Assembly: GCF_000325745.1 (NCBI RefSeq)
Contig: NC_019907.1
Coordinates: 1,134,501-1,198,500, forward strand
Direction: 5' to 3'
DNA length: 64,000 nt
From: Liberibacter crescens BT-1
Lineage (GTDB): Bacteria > Pseudomonadota > Alphaproteobacteria > Rhizobiales > Rhizobiaceae
Within the stretch, counting starts at the first letter, position 1; each line of letters begins with the position of its first letter. The position numbers were made by a program, and so were the translations under genes. The notes beneath the pieces were generated by a model, which saw only the letters and a list, made by a program, of their open reading frames with translations, had not been told where the DNA came from and made no database searches. Of this stretch, positions 39,310-48,082 are shown one piece after another.

Positions 39310-39885
39310 TTAGAAAGGTTCATTTTTAAATACCATAGTTGCCATTATGAGATAATCGCCTTCGCTCTTATCTGAGTGCTTAACTGTGGTCATATACTTG
39401 CGCATAATATCTAATGTAATTGGCCAATGATAAAACACTTGCATTTCATTAAGTGTAGAAGGGCCACCAGGCTTAAAACCAAAACCTGAAGTATCTATAT
39501 CGCTATCAGGACTACTAGACTTTCGGGGTATCGTTAACTTTATATTGTCCATTGATGAAAGTTCTTGAACATTGATATAAAGATTATATGGATTACTGAT
39601 TTCACTGCTAGAGCAAGAAATGAGGATTGATATTTGATCACAAAACTTTTGCCGAAATTGTGCTTCAGTAGTATTGCTCACTCTTAGATCACCCGTACGT
39701 ATTTGACGACTTATTTCATATGTAGCGTTTTCAATAATTTGTTCTCCAATAAGAGCTATAGAAGTCTCAAATATAGCAAAAACAACTAAAAAATATGGGA
39801 AAGCAAGCAACGCAAATTCAAGAGCTGCAGCTCCATCTCGAGATAAAATTGACTGCATTACTTTTTTAAATAAATTTTTAATCAT
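39310..39885 (-). CDS. tadE: TadE family pseudopilin
   Basis: A 191-residue protein with the TadE signature at residues of about 14-35 (SRDGAAALEFALLAFPYFLV), a single membrane helix, and EQIIENATYEISRQIRTGDL directly after. This Ala-Ala-x-Glu-Phe pattern is the strongest TadE mark. The external part has a disulphide pair candidate (KFCDQ and ISCSSSE). It is the first of a two-gene unit with the next TadE-like gene 12 nt downstream. Tad pili serve attachment in rhizobia; in Liberibacter their assembly has been discussed for psyllid contact (recalled, not tested here). Confidence 0.85.
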   Translation of the reverse strand: MIKNLFKKVMQSILSRDGAAALEFALLAFPYFLVVFAIFETSIALIGEQIIENATYEISRQIRTGDLRVSNTTEAQFRQKFCDQISILISCSSSEISNPYNLYINVQELSSMDNIKLTIPRKSSSPDSDIDTSGFGFKPGGPSTLNEMQVFYHWPITLDIMRKYMTTVKHSDKSEGDYLIMATMVFKNEPF

Positions 39886-40005
39886 ATATTTTAATTTAAA
39901 TCCTTTAATAGTTGATCATATTTTAAAAATATTCATTAAATATTCGATTTAATGCGTTTTAAGCATGTTATATTCTCAATATAGTAATAGAGGAAATAAA
40001 AATTT

Positions 40006-40027
40006 TTCTTAAGCTAATACTTAAGAA
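40006..40027. promoter_or_regulatory. 8-bp dyad upstream of the tadE gene
   Basis: TTCTTAAG (40006-40013), 6-nt spacer, CTTAAGAA (40020-40027). It lies 121 nt before the tadE start and 105 nt past the proV stop on the same strand. It may be a terminator for the betaine importer or an operator for the pilin genes; CTTAAG repeats are also common by chance at this composition. Confidence 0.35.
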
Positions 40028-40132
40028 TTAAAATATGATATCAAGCTTTCAGAACTACCTATAATACTCAATTTTGTAATAACAAGATATATTTATAAGT
40101 GTTCTACACCCATAAAATGAATAAGAATTGCA

Positions 40133-41173
40133 TTATCTTCTATAACAAGTTAATCCCTTTATAATATCTTCGGCAGTAATAACTCCAATAATAGCACCAT
40201 TTTTAACAACACCTATTGATCCTGGCTGACGTGCCATTGCAGCAAGAATATTTATCAAAGGTTCTGACTTAACAGCCGTTCCTGTAATTTGACAAACATC
40301 AACAGGAATATCTTTCCGCATTACATCTCCTGCAATAAGCATATTAATTGGATTTAATTTTTCGACAAATGCAGAAACGTAATGATTAGCAGGACGGAGT
40401 ATAATATCTTTAGGAGTACCACATTGGACAATGGAGCCGCCCTCCATCATAACAATACGATTTCCAAGACGAAAAGCCTCATCAAGATCATGACTAACAA
40501 AAATAATAGTTTTCTTAAGCTTTCTTTGAAACTCTAACAATTCATCTTGCAAGCGCACTCTTATCAATGGATCAAGTGAAGAAAATGGCTCATCCATAAG
40601 CAAAATAGGAGCACCAGTAGCAAAAGCACGCGCCAAACCTACACGCTGCTGCATACCTCCTGATAACTCTCTAACTTTACGATCAGCCCATTTTGTTAAA
40701 TTCACTAATTCAAGTTGCTGATAAATTCTATTCTTACGCTCTCGGCTGGAGATACCCAACAACTCTAATCCTAATCCGACATTATCAGCTACTGTACGCC
40801 ACGGAAAAAGAGCAAATTGCTGAAAAACCATTGAAACAGTATTCATACGCAAATGACGCAACGTCCTTGCATCTGTTGCATAAGGATTAACAAAACCTTT
40901 TTCAGTTGCAACCAAAACTTCACCACGAGTAACAGGAGCTAACCCATTTACAGAACGAAGCAACGTAGACTTACCAGACCCAGAAAGGCCCATCAAAACA
41001 AGGATTTCTTCTTTCTTAACTTCGAGACTAGCATTTATAACTGCTAACACCATGCCTGTTGACGTATCAATTTCGTCTCTAGTTGCACCCCCATCAATCA
41101 TTTTCAAAGCTTTTCTTGGTCGAGAACCAAAAACAATATCGACCTCAGAAAACTTGACTGCATAATCACTCAT
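40133..41173 (-). CDS. proV: Choline/glycine betaine ABC transporter, ATPase
   Basis: ATP-binding subunit of an osmoprotectant importer (ProV/ChoV/OpuAA type). The 346-residue protein has Walker A LMGLSGSGKSTLLRSVN, the characteristic QQFALFPWRTVADNVGLGLE, signature ELSGGMQQRVGLARAF, Walker B ILLMDEPFSSLDPL and switch IFVSHDLDEAF. The C-terminus after about residue 275 is one CBS-like module (GTAVKSEPLINILAAMARQP, GVVKNGAIIGVITAEDIIKG), a usual regulatory tail. It overlaps the proW stop by 4 nt. Symbol is by homology; choV is an equally valid name. Confidence 0.9.
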   Translation of the reverse strand: MSDYAVKFSEVDIVFGSRPRKALKMIDGGATRDEIDTSTGMVLAVINASLEVKKEEILVLMGLSGSGKSTLLRSVNGLAPVTRGEVLVATEKGFVNPYATDARTLRHLRMNTVSMVFQQFALFPWRTVADNVGLGLELLGISSRERKNRIYQQLELVNLTKWADRKVRELSGGMQQRVGLARAFATGAPILLMDEPFSSLDPLIRVRLQDELLEFQRKLKKTIIFVSHDLDEAFRLGNRIVMMEGGSIVQCGTPKDIILRPANHYVSAFVEKLNPINMLIAGDVMRKDIPVDVCQITGTAVKSEPLINILAAMARQPGSIGVVKNGAIIGVITAEDIIKGLTCYRR

Positions 41174-42039
41174 ACAGTATCTCTTACGCCCACAATACTA
41201 AACATACGATCAAGAATAATCGCCAAGATTACAATACAAAAGCCAGCCTCAAAACCTTTTCCAATATCTACAGTATTAAGCGCACGCAATACAGGAACTC
41301 CCAATCCATCAGCGCCAACAAGAGCTGCTATTACAACCATTGACAAAGATAACATAATCGTCTGAGTCAGAGCAGCCATAATTTGTGGAATAGCAAATGG
41401 CAACTCGACTTTACGAAAAACTTGACCTGGAGTAGCCCCAAATGCAAGAGCAGCTTCAGTTAGATCCGGAGGTGTTGAAATGACTCCTAATCGAGTAAGG
41501 CGAACAGAAGCCGGTATTGAAAATATAATCGTTGCAATTAGACCTGGAACCATTCCAAGACCAAAAAGCACTAACACAGGTATGAGATAAACAAACGTAG
41601 GAATAGTCTGCATCAAATCAAGACTTATCCGTACAATCGCATACAACCACTTTCGACGTGCAGAAAGAACGCCAAGAGGAACTCCTATTGCCATAGACAT
41701 AAAAGTAGAAACCAAAACAAGAGCTAAAGTTTCAGTAGTTTCCTTCCAATACCCTTGATTTATAATCAACAGCAAGCCCATAGCAGTAAAAAGTGAAACT
41801 AATATACAACGCCTCATAACAAAAGTTATACTAGAAATAATAATAGTAGACACTAAAGGATTAGGCCATTGTAATATAAATAAAAGAGAGTTTATAATTT
41901 TTAGCAAAAAAAATGAAAGTTGCTCAAAAAAAAATCCATAATTGTTAGATAACTTATCGAAAACTAACCTAACATAATCTCCTAATGGAAGGTGCGTTTT
42001 GGCAATCCAGTTCAAACTTTCAATAACCACTGTAAACAC
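41170..42039 (-). CDS. proW: Choline/glycine betaine ABC transporter, permease
   Basis: A 289-residue inner-membrane subunit with about six helices. The N-terminal part (PLGDYVRLVFDKLSNNYGFF) is a family mark, and the EAA coupling loop AALAFGATPGQVFRKVELPFAIPQI lies near residue 205. TIMLSLSMVVIAALVGADGLG and VLRALNTVDIGKGFEAG are typical ProW/ChoW text. The start is a GTG at 42039, since no upstream ATG is in frame. It follows the binding-protein gene by 49 nt. Confidence 0.9.
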   Translation of the reverse strand: MFTVVIESLNWIAKTHLPLGDYVRLVFDKLSNNYGFFFEQLSFFLLKIINSLLFILQWPNPLVSTIIISSITFVMRRCILVSLFTAMGLLLIINQGYWKETTETLALVLVSTFMSMAIGVPLGVLSARRKWLYAIVRISLDLMQTIPTFVYLIPVLVLFGLGMVPGLIATIIFSIPASVRLTRLGVISTPPDLTEAALAFGATPGQVFRKVELPFAIPQIMAALTQTIMLSLSMVVIAALVGADGLGVPVLRALNTVDIGKGFEAGFCIVILAIILDRMFSIVGVRDTV

Positions 42040-42088
42040 AACTACCTTAAATCCAAAATCTATGTTTAATCTAGTAAAATTTCAATAT

Positions 42089-43054
42089 TTAATCTTGCAA
42101 CTTTTTCTTTACAGAAGCAAGATCATAATTTCCTTTAATATCTACTACTCCAGAAAGCCAGCTGTCTAATATTTTAGTATTGTTACTGAGCCACTTTTTC
42201 CCAGCAATTTTTGGGTCTTTCTTTTTATTAAGAATCTCATCCATAATTTCATTTTCCATTTTCAGAGAGAAAGTAAGATTTCTAAGAAATTGAGCAACAT
42301 TAGGACACTCTTTCAAATAATCCGAACGCACTACTGTATATACAATTGCTTCGCCAAAATTAGGACCAAAATATTCATCTCCACCAGTTAAATAATTTAT
42401 TTTAAAATTAATGTTCATAGGATGAGGCTCCCAAGCCAAGAAAACTATCGGCTGATTATCTCTTTCAGAACGCATAACCTGTGCCAACATCCCTTGCTCA
42501 GATGATTCTACAAGATGAAAACCTTTAAGGTTGAATTTATTTTTAGCAATCATATCCAAAATGTGAGTATTACCATCATTCCCTGGATCAATACCATATA
42601 TATTTCCCTTTAACGCATCTTTATGAAGCGATATGTCCTTAAAATCCTTTATACCTAAGGAAACTGCAGCTGCATTAACTGCAAGTGTGTATTTCGCTCC
42701 TTTAAGATTTTCATGAACAACCTCAATAGATTTATCAAGAATATATGGCTTAATGTGTGAAGACATGGAAGGAATCCAATCACCCAAGAATACATCTATT
42801 GTTTTATCTTTTAAGGACTTGAAAGTAATCGGCACAGAAAGCAATTTAATATCTGTATGATATCCTAATGCTTCCAAAACAATAGAAGCCAAACTTGTGG
42901 TAGTAGAAATATCTGTCCAACCAACATCTGAAAAACGCACTGAAGTACACTTTTCAGACTCTATTGAAAAAGCATTCGAAGCCATGAAATAAAAAAGTAG
43001 ACTCCATATAATGTTTTTTTTCATAAAATAATTGTTTAAATTAACAATAAACAT
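42089..43054 (-). CDS. proX: Choline/glycine betaine-binding protein
   Basis: Periplasmic binding subunit of the importer, ChoX/ProX type. The 321-residue frame starts at ATG 43054, but the natural signal peptide begins at the second Met (43024: MKKNIIWSLLFYFMASNAFS), so the true start could be there; neither has a clear ribosome site. Ligand-cage aromatic residues are visible in SDVGWTDIS, DVFLGDWIPSM, and VFLAWEPHPM, consistent with a trimethylammonium ligand. The C-terminal WLSNNTKILDSWLSGV is typical. First gene of the three-gene operon. Whether it prefers choline or betaine cannot be read directly. Confidence 0.88.
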   Translation of the reverse strand: MFIVNLNNYFMKKNIIWSLLFYFMASNAFSIESEKCTSVRFSDVGWTDISTTTSLASIVLEALGYHTDIKLLSVPITFKSLKDKTIDVFLGDWIPSMSSHIKPYILDKSIEVVHENLKGAKYTLAVNAAAVSLGIKDFKDISLHKDALKGNIYGIDPGNDGNTHILDMIAKNKFNLKGFHLVESSEQGMLAQVMRSERDNQPIVFLAWEPHPMNINFKINYLTGGDEYFGPNFGEAIVYTVVRSDYLKECPNVAQFLRNLTFSLKMENEIMDEILNKKKDPKIAGKKWLSNNTKILDSWLSGVVDIKGNYDLASVKKKLQD

Positions 43055-43525
43055 GAACCACTTTCAATTTAAAACCATTTCTATTTATAAACCTTACTCA
43101 TCTACTAATCTTTTTTAAATCTGAATTCAAGTTTTATTAATGTAATAAAAAGATTAACTGTAAATCTTATTGCGTATGAATTATGAATATTATCAAATCA
43201 ACATACCCTTTGAATTATTTTTTTGTTCTTGAATGTTATTCATAACAACGCACTACCGAAATCTTATTAAGAATGTTACTATTTCCAACAAAAATATAGC
43301 TTTTTACTTAATTTTAAGCGTTAATTACAAAAATCGCAAAAGAGAAGACCTTTTTTTATTAGAAAAAGATTTATTGTCTGTTTTTAACAGTACTTTCTTA
43401 AAAAGATACGCATTTTTTAAATAAATCTTTTATAAAAAATTTATTTTTCCTTAGCAGGCTAAATTTATAGTAATTTTTCTTGCTTCAATTATAAAATAGC
43501 TTATTCTTTAAAAAACGTGCTAAGA
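43055..43525. other. Gap between proX and the trpE relic
   Basis: 471 nt. It should hold the proXWV promoter (minus) and the promoter used by the relic-CDF-queF unit (plus). If trpE was once whole, its first 200 or so codons would have been here; I find no surviving motif, so that part has been deleted or has drifted beyond recognition. An AT-rich 62-codon frame at 43233-43424 has no protein-like pattern. Confidence 0.4.
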
Positions 43526-45019
43526 CTCTATGGAGCATTTGGCTATGACACGGTATTTCAATTTGAAAAATAGACTTGAAATTACAGCGCCCAGATGAAC
43601 AAAGAGATGTAGTTCTCTATTTACCTGATGAAATCTATTTATAGATGATTACTCTTCAAAGGCATGAAGTAACTAGTATAATTTCTCTAAAGAAAAGATG
43701 GCATATCTACTGAAGGGAAAGGCCATGAGATTAAACCAGAACCCTTTTCGTTATACTGATACCACTCCTCCACCAGTAGACCATAAGCCTCTAGAATATA
43801 AAGAAGTAATTACAAAAGCAAAAGAAAAATTTAAACGTGGTAAAGATCCAATAGCCGATCATGAACAAATTCTAAAATTACTGAATTCACAAAAGGATCG
43901 AGCAGAATTAACAATGTGTCCTGATGTTGACCGAAATGATAAGAGTCGTGTTTGTAAACCGGGCTCAGTAAAAGTGTCAGGACGACGTCAAATTGAAATA
44001 TATTCTCGTCTTATACACCTGTTGATCATATACAAGGCATTCTTCGAGATGAAATCGATGCTTTTGATGGTTTTTTATCCCATGCATGGGCAGTTACTGT
44101 TACTGGCGCTCCGAAATTATCGGCTATTCGTTTTCTTGAATCGCACGGAAAAAGTCCTCGTTCCTGGTATGGAGGTGTTATTGGTTGGATTGATTTTAAT
44201 AGAAACATGAATACGGGTCTAACATTACGAACAATGCATATCAAAAATGGCATAGCAGAGGTACGTGTTGGAGCGACTTTGCTCAGCGATTCCAATCCCG
44301 ATAAAGAAGAAACCGAAACTGAGTTAAAAGCTTCTGCTCTTCTATCAGCAATAAGAAATGACATTCCTAAAAGTAACATGAATTCTGAAACACATAAACC
44401 CGGAAAAGGATTACGGATACTTTTTATTGATCATGAAGATAGCTTTGTTCATACTCTTGCAAATTATTTTCGACAAACAGGCGCAGAAGTCTTAACTATT
44501 CGAACGCCAATATCTCAAGAGATTCTGAATATATTTTCTCCTCATTTATCAGTTTTATCTCCTGGCCCTGGCATGCCTGATGATTTTAACTGCAAGACAA
44601 CCATAAACATGTTACGGCAAAACAAGATACCTATCTTCGGAGTATGTCTTGGTTTACAAGCCATTGCAGAGGCTTATGGTTCTAAACTTCGTTATCTTCC
44701 TGAACCTATACATGGCAAACCCTCAACGATTTATGTTCAAAATCCAGGTATTGTATTTGCTGGACTCAACAACAAGATAACAGTAGGACGTTATCATTCA
44801 ATTTGTATTGACCCCGATACATTACCGAAAGAATTTATCGTCACTGCAAAAAGCGAGGATGGAACAATAATGGGAATTGAACATATTAATGAGCCTATCT
44901 CTGCTGTTCAATTTCATCCCGAATCAATCATGACACTTGGAGACAATGCTGGTATGCTTATGATAAGAAATATAGTCTCTAACATCACAATAAAAAATAC
45001 TTATCCTGATTCATTATGA
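43526..45019 (+). pseudogene. trpE: Relic of anthranilate synthase, fused TrpE-TrpG
   Basis: Remains of the alphaproteobacterial fused enzyme that makes anthranilate from chorismate and glutamine. In order: LYGAFGYDTVFQFE (43526-43567), then in shifting frames LQRPDEQRDVVLYLPDEI; then, from about 43698, [17 protein letters not shown]. At AAACGTGGT (43833-43841) the text jumps from KEKFKRG straight to [10 protein letters not shown], losing about 65 residues including the GASPEMF motif, as if two KRG-coding repeats had recombined. A further one-base loss near 44017 breaks the chorismate domain. From there to 45019 the frame is open and includes a complete amidotransferase domain ([29 protein letters not shown]). 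Anthranilate synthesis cannot work; the glutaminase part might. Confidence 0.88.
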
Positions 45020-45939
45020 TAGTTAATAATAACAACATTATCTTAAAACTTGCATTCATTGGAATACCAGTATCAATATTAGTTACAAGCCTAAAGTTCT
45101 TAGCATGGTATCTTACAGGTTTTGTCTCATTACTTTCTGATAGCTTAGAATCAATTATTAATATTGCTACAGCACTAATAACCTATTTTACTATAAGATA
45201 TGCACAACAGCCAGCTGATAATAATCATCCTTTTGGTCATCAAAAAGCAGAATACATTGCAGCTGTTGTAGAAGGTATCCTAATTATTGCAATAGCATTC
45301 ATGATACTCCAGGAAGTATGGTTCAATACTGTAAAGACCTCAATCTCAGAAACACCTATAATTGGTTTAACAATAACAATCTTTGCAAGCGTAATTAATT
45401 TTTTTTGGGGATATTTTCTTATTAAAACTGGGAAGGAAAAACGCTCACCTGCTCTCCAAGCAGACGGGCAACATATAAATTCAGATGTACTTACATCAAT
45501 AAGTATAGTTTTCGGGTTGATTATAGTTATGGTAACCGGCTACACTATAGTTGATCCTATCATAGCGACTATGGTGGCCATTCATATCTGTTATCAAGGT
45601 TGCAAATTAGTATATGATTCTATCAAAGGACTGATGGATAGTGCTGTAGATCCAGAGCTTGAAGAAAAAATTAGAAAAACAATTGCAGCTCATGCTATTG
45701 GATCACTTGGAGTTCATGATCTCAAAACACGGCAAGCAGGTGCACTTTTTTTCGTTGACTTTCATTTAGTTGTACGCTCTGATATGACAGTTGCAAACGC
45801 ACATAAAATTTGTGATCGTTTGGAAAAAGCTATAGAGAATTCTACACCAGGAGCAATGATAGCAATACATATTGAACCGGAAAGCGAAAAAGCTCATGGA
45901 ATTAACGTTGCATTACCAAAAGTTTTAGATCATGCATAA
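45016..45939 (+). CDS. Cation diffusion facilitator (CDF) metal exporter
   Basis: A 307-residue proton-driven exporter of divalent metals (Zn, Fe, Mn or Co), FieF-like. Six membrane helices; the metal site residues are in [13 protein letters not shown] (helix 2, two acidic positions) and [14 protein letters not shown] (helix 5, HxxxD). [14 protein letters not shown] is the CDF hallmark. The C-terminal cytoplasmic domain ([26 protein letters not shown]) binds metal and dimerises. The start ATG overlaps the stop of the trpE relic (ATGA), and its own end overlaps queF by 8 nt: a tightly packed unit. Metal preference cannot be told. Confidence 0.9.
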   Translation: MIVNNNNIILKLAFIGIPVSILVTSLKFLAWYLTGFVSLLSDSLESIINIATALITYFTIRYAQQPADNNHPFGHQKAEYIAAVVEGILIIAIAFMILQEVWFNTVKTSISETPIIGLTITIFASVINFFWGYFLIKTGKEKRSPALQADGQHINSDVLTSISIVFGLIIVMVTGYTIVDPIIATMVAIHICYQGCKLVYDSIKGLMDSAVDPELEEKIRKTIAAHAIGSLGVHDLKTRQAGALFFVDFHLVVRSDMTVANAHKICDRLEKAIENSTPGAMIAIHIEPESEKAHGINVALPKVLDHA

Positions 45940-46396
45940 GAAAGATACACCTAGTTTATCCATACTTGGAGAAAAAACAACTTTTAGTGACAGCCCTGAA
46001 ACTGCATTGCTTGAGAAAATACCATCAACTTACAAGGAATTATGTTATGTAGTACGTTTTACAGCTCCAGAATTTACGTCACTATGTCCTGTAACCAGTC
46101 AACCAGATTTTGCATACATTATTATAGATTATGTTCCTAATAAATGGCTTGTAGAATCCAAATCTTTTAAACTATTTCTAACTTCTTTCCGCAATCATCG
46201 TGCATTCCATGAAGATTGTTCACTCTATATTGCCCAAAGACTGGTAACATTACTTGAACCACAATGGCTTCGTATATGTGCATATTGGTACCCACGCGGA
46301 GGCATTCCTATTGATGTCTTTTGGCAAACCTCTTCTCCTCCAAAAGGGGCATTAATTCCTGATCCAGGAGTTCCAACATATCGTGGTAGAGGTTGA
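45932..46396 (+). CDS. queF: NADPH-dependent 7-cyano-7-deazaguanine reductase
   Basis: Reduces preQ0 to preQ1 in queuosine synthesis, short (type I) form, 154 residues. The catalytic Cys is in [16 protein letters not shown], the NADPH-binding motif is near [16 protein letters not shown], and [17 protein letters not shown] and [13 protein letters not shown] complete the family. Other que genes are not in this window. It overlaps the CDF gene by 8 nt and converges with nusB, with a short hairpin between. queF is often next to CDF or transporter genes in rhizobia (recalled). Confidence 0.94.
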   Translation: MHKKDTPSLSILGEKTTFSDSPETALLEKIPSTYKELCYVVRFTAPEFTSLCPVTSQPDFAYIIIDYVPNKWLVESKSFKLFLTSFRNHRAFHEDCSLYIAQRLVTLLEPQWLRICAYWYPRGGIPIDVFWQTSSPPKGALIPDPGVPTYRGRG

Positions 46397-46420
46397 TTTA
46401 ATATTTCAATAATTCTTCGC

Positions 46421-46436
46421 AAGCAATGTGTTGCTT
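46421..46436. terminator. Short hairpin between convergent queF and nusB
   Basis: AAGCAA, loop TGTG, TTGCTT: 6-bp stem in the 38-nt gap, touching the nusB stop codon. Likely bidirectional; too short to be sure. Confidence 0.4.
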
Positions 46437-46905
46437 ACTCTTTAAGTGCTAATGTGCATGAAATTTTATCTAAAACAGCATTCACAAACTTCGGCTCTTC
46501 TTTATTAAAGAAAGCATGGGCTATTTCAACATATTCAGAAATCACAACAGCTGCTGGAATAGTTGTACATTCCAGTAATTCAAAACATCCTGCACGAAGT
46601 ATAGCCCTTATAATTAAATCTAGTCTAGATAGAGACCACCCCTCTGCCAAAGAAGAAGTAACCAATGAATCAATTTTCTTCTGATTATTGACAACTCCAT
46701 GCATTATCTTACGGAACCATCCAGTATCTGCCTTCAAATAAATATCGCCGTCTATTTCTTGTCCAAAGCGATATTTCTCATATTCCGCTATTACTTCTAA
46801 TACACCATACCTACCTATATCCATCTGATACAAAGCCTGCACAGCGAAAAGGCGAGCAACCCCTCGTTGATTAGCGGTTTTAAAAAGAAACCTATCGTCT
46901 TCCAT
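46435..46905 (-). CDS. nusB: Transcription antitermination factor NusB
   Basis: With NusE (S10) binds BoxA RNA to stop Rho termination of rRNA operons. The 156-residue all-helical protein has ANQRGVARLFAVQALYQMDI at the start and SLSRLDLIIRAILRAGCFELLECTTIPAAVVISEY (in part) with the conserved VISEYVEIAHAFFNKEEPKFVN. It ends the glyA-ribD-ribE-ribH-nusB series; only 9 nt separate it from ribH, the classic ribH-nusB pair. Confidence 0.95.
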   Translation of the reverse strand: MEDDRFLFKTANQRGVARLFAVQALYQMDIGRYGVLEVIAEYEKYRFGQEIDGDIYLKADTGWFRKIMHGVVNNQKKIDSLVTSSLAEGWSLSRLDLIIRAILRAGCFELLECTTIPAAVVISEYVEIAHAFFNKEEPKFVNAVLDKISCTLALKE

Positions 46906-46914
46906 ATCATTAAT

Positions 46915-47391
46915 TTACTGACATAATTGTTTCTTTAATTCAATCATTTTCAATGCAGCACGAGCAGCAAAACCTCCTTTGTCTAACTGCAAACAACTAA
47001 CACGAGCCCACGCTTGTTCTTCATTATCTACCATAACAATCCCATTCCCAACGGCTAAACATTTACTAACAGAAAGAGTTATTAGCCCACGAATCGATTC
47101 ACGAGTTATAATATCAAAATGAGATGTTTGCCCCTTAATAACAACACCTAAAACAATAAAACCATCATATTGAATATCTTTATTATGTTTTGCATTCACT
47201 GCCATACTAACTGCTGCTGGAATTTCTAAAACACCAGGAACCGTTACTATATCAAAAATTGCATTAACGCTGTCAAGAACTGAAATAGCCCCTTTAAGCA
47301 ATTCAGTAGATAATTGATTATAAAAACGTGCTTCTATTAATAGAAGTCGTAAATCAGAAGTTGCTCCATTATTAAAATTCCTTAAAGGCAT
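46915..47391 (-). CDS. ribH: 6,7-dimethyl-8-ribityllumazine synthase
   Basis: Joins the ribityl-uracil and butanone phosphate to lumazine, the penultimate step of riboflavin synthesis. The 158-residue protein has LLLIEARFYNQLSTELLKGA, VTVPGVLEIPAAVSMA, GFIVLGVVIKGQTSHFDII (His near residue 93) and GNGIVMVDNEEQAWAR. Typical signatures read GVLTTEN; here MVDNEEQA, a permitted variation in type II rhizobial enzymes. Start at ATG 47391, 76 nt after ribE. Confidence 0.94.
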   Translation of the reverse strand: MPLRNFNNGATSDLRLLLIEARFYNQLSTELLKGAISVLDSVNAIFDIVTVPGVLEIPAAVSMAVNAKHNKDIQYDGFIVLGVVIKGQTSHFDIITRESIRGLITLSVSKCLAVGNGIVMVDNEEQAWARVSCLQLDKGGFAARAALKMIELKKQLCQ

Positions 47392-47467
47392 ATAACATCA
47401 CTTTCTCAAATACAAAGTATAATCTAAAAAATTACATTTTACATGAGCACTAATTTTTAAAAGATTA

Positions 47468-48082
47468 TTAAATATTATTATTATGCTCCAATAGCCTAGA
47501 AATGTATCTAGCAATAGTATCAACCTCTAAGTTAACAAAATCACCTTTTTTTCTTATTTTCCAAGTTGTTACTTTAAGCGTATGCTGAACTAATAATACA
47601 TCAAAAGAACTTTCGTTGAGGCTATTAACAGTTAATGATGTTCCATCAAGAGCTACAGATCCTTTAACAGCAATAAATTTTTCTAAATATTTTGGTATTC
47701 TTAAACGACAACGAATAGCATCTCCTTCAGCATCCATAAAAATTATCTTTGCAACGCCATCCACATGACCTAGCATAATATGCCCTCCCAATTCATCCTC
47801 AATTTTAAGAGAGCGCTCTAAATTAATTTGATCCCCTACACGCCACGAGCTTACTGTCGTTCTATCAATTGCCTCCTGCCAAACTTCTACTTCATACCAA
47901 TTCTTAGAAGAATCTTTTGATGCAACAGAAGTAACAGTAAGACACACGCCAGAATGCGCTATTGAAGAACCTACTTTAATGCAAGAAACATCATAAGCTG
48001 TTTCAACACGTAATCTTATACCTTTATTTATTGGAATAACTTCTATAAGTTGTCCTATATCTGTAACAATTCCTGTAAACAT
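47468..48082 (-). CDS. ribE: Riboflavin synthase alpha chain
   Basis: Dismutes two lumazines into riboflavin. I start it at ATG 48082, because the family begins MFTGIVTDIG; an earlier in-frame codon at 48109 would add nine unlike residues inside ribD. The 204-residue protein has two homologous barrels: IAHSGVCLTVTSV and VALDGTSLTVNSL, each with the substrate-binding Ser/Thr. ELGGHIMLGHVDGVAKI is another mark. The start lies within the last 28 nt of ribD, so the two are coupled. Confidence 0.93.
   Translation of the reverse strand: MFTGIVTDIGQLIEVIPINKGIRLRVETAYDVSCIKVGSSIAHSGVCLTVTSVASKDSSKNWYEVEVWQEAIDRTTVSSWRVGDQINLERSLKIEDELGGHIMLGHVDGVAKIIFMDAEGDAIRCRLRIPKYLEKFIAVKGSVALDGTSLTVNSLNESSFDVLLVQHTLKVTTWKIRKKGDFVNLEVDTIARYISRLLEHNNNI

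Noticed and set aside
43233-43424. A 63-codon plus-strand frame before the trpE relic
   Set aside because: Low-complexity AT-rich coding without motif or ribosome site; neither TrpE nor a Trp-rich leader peptide.
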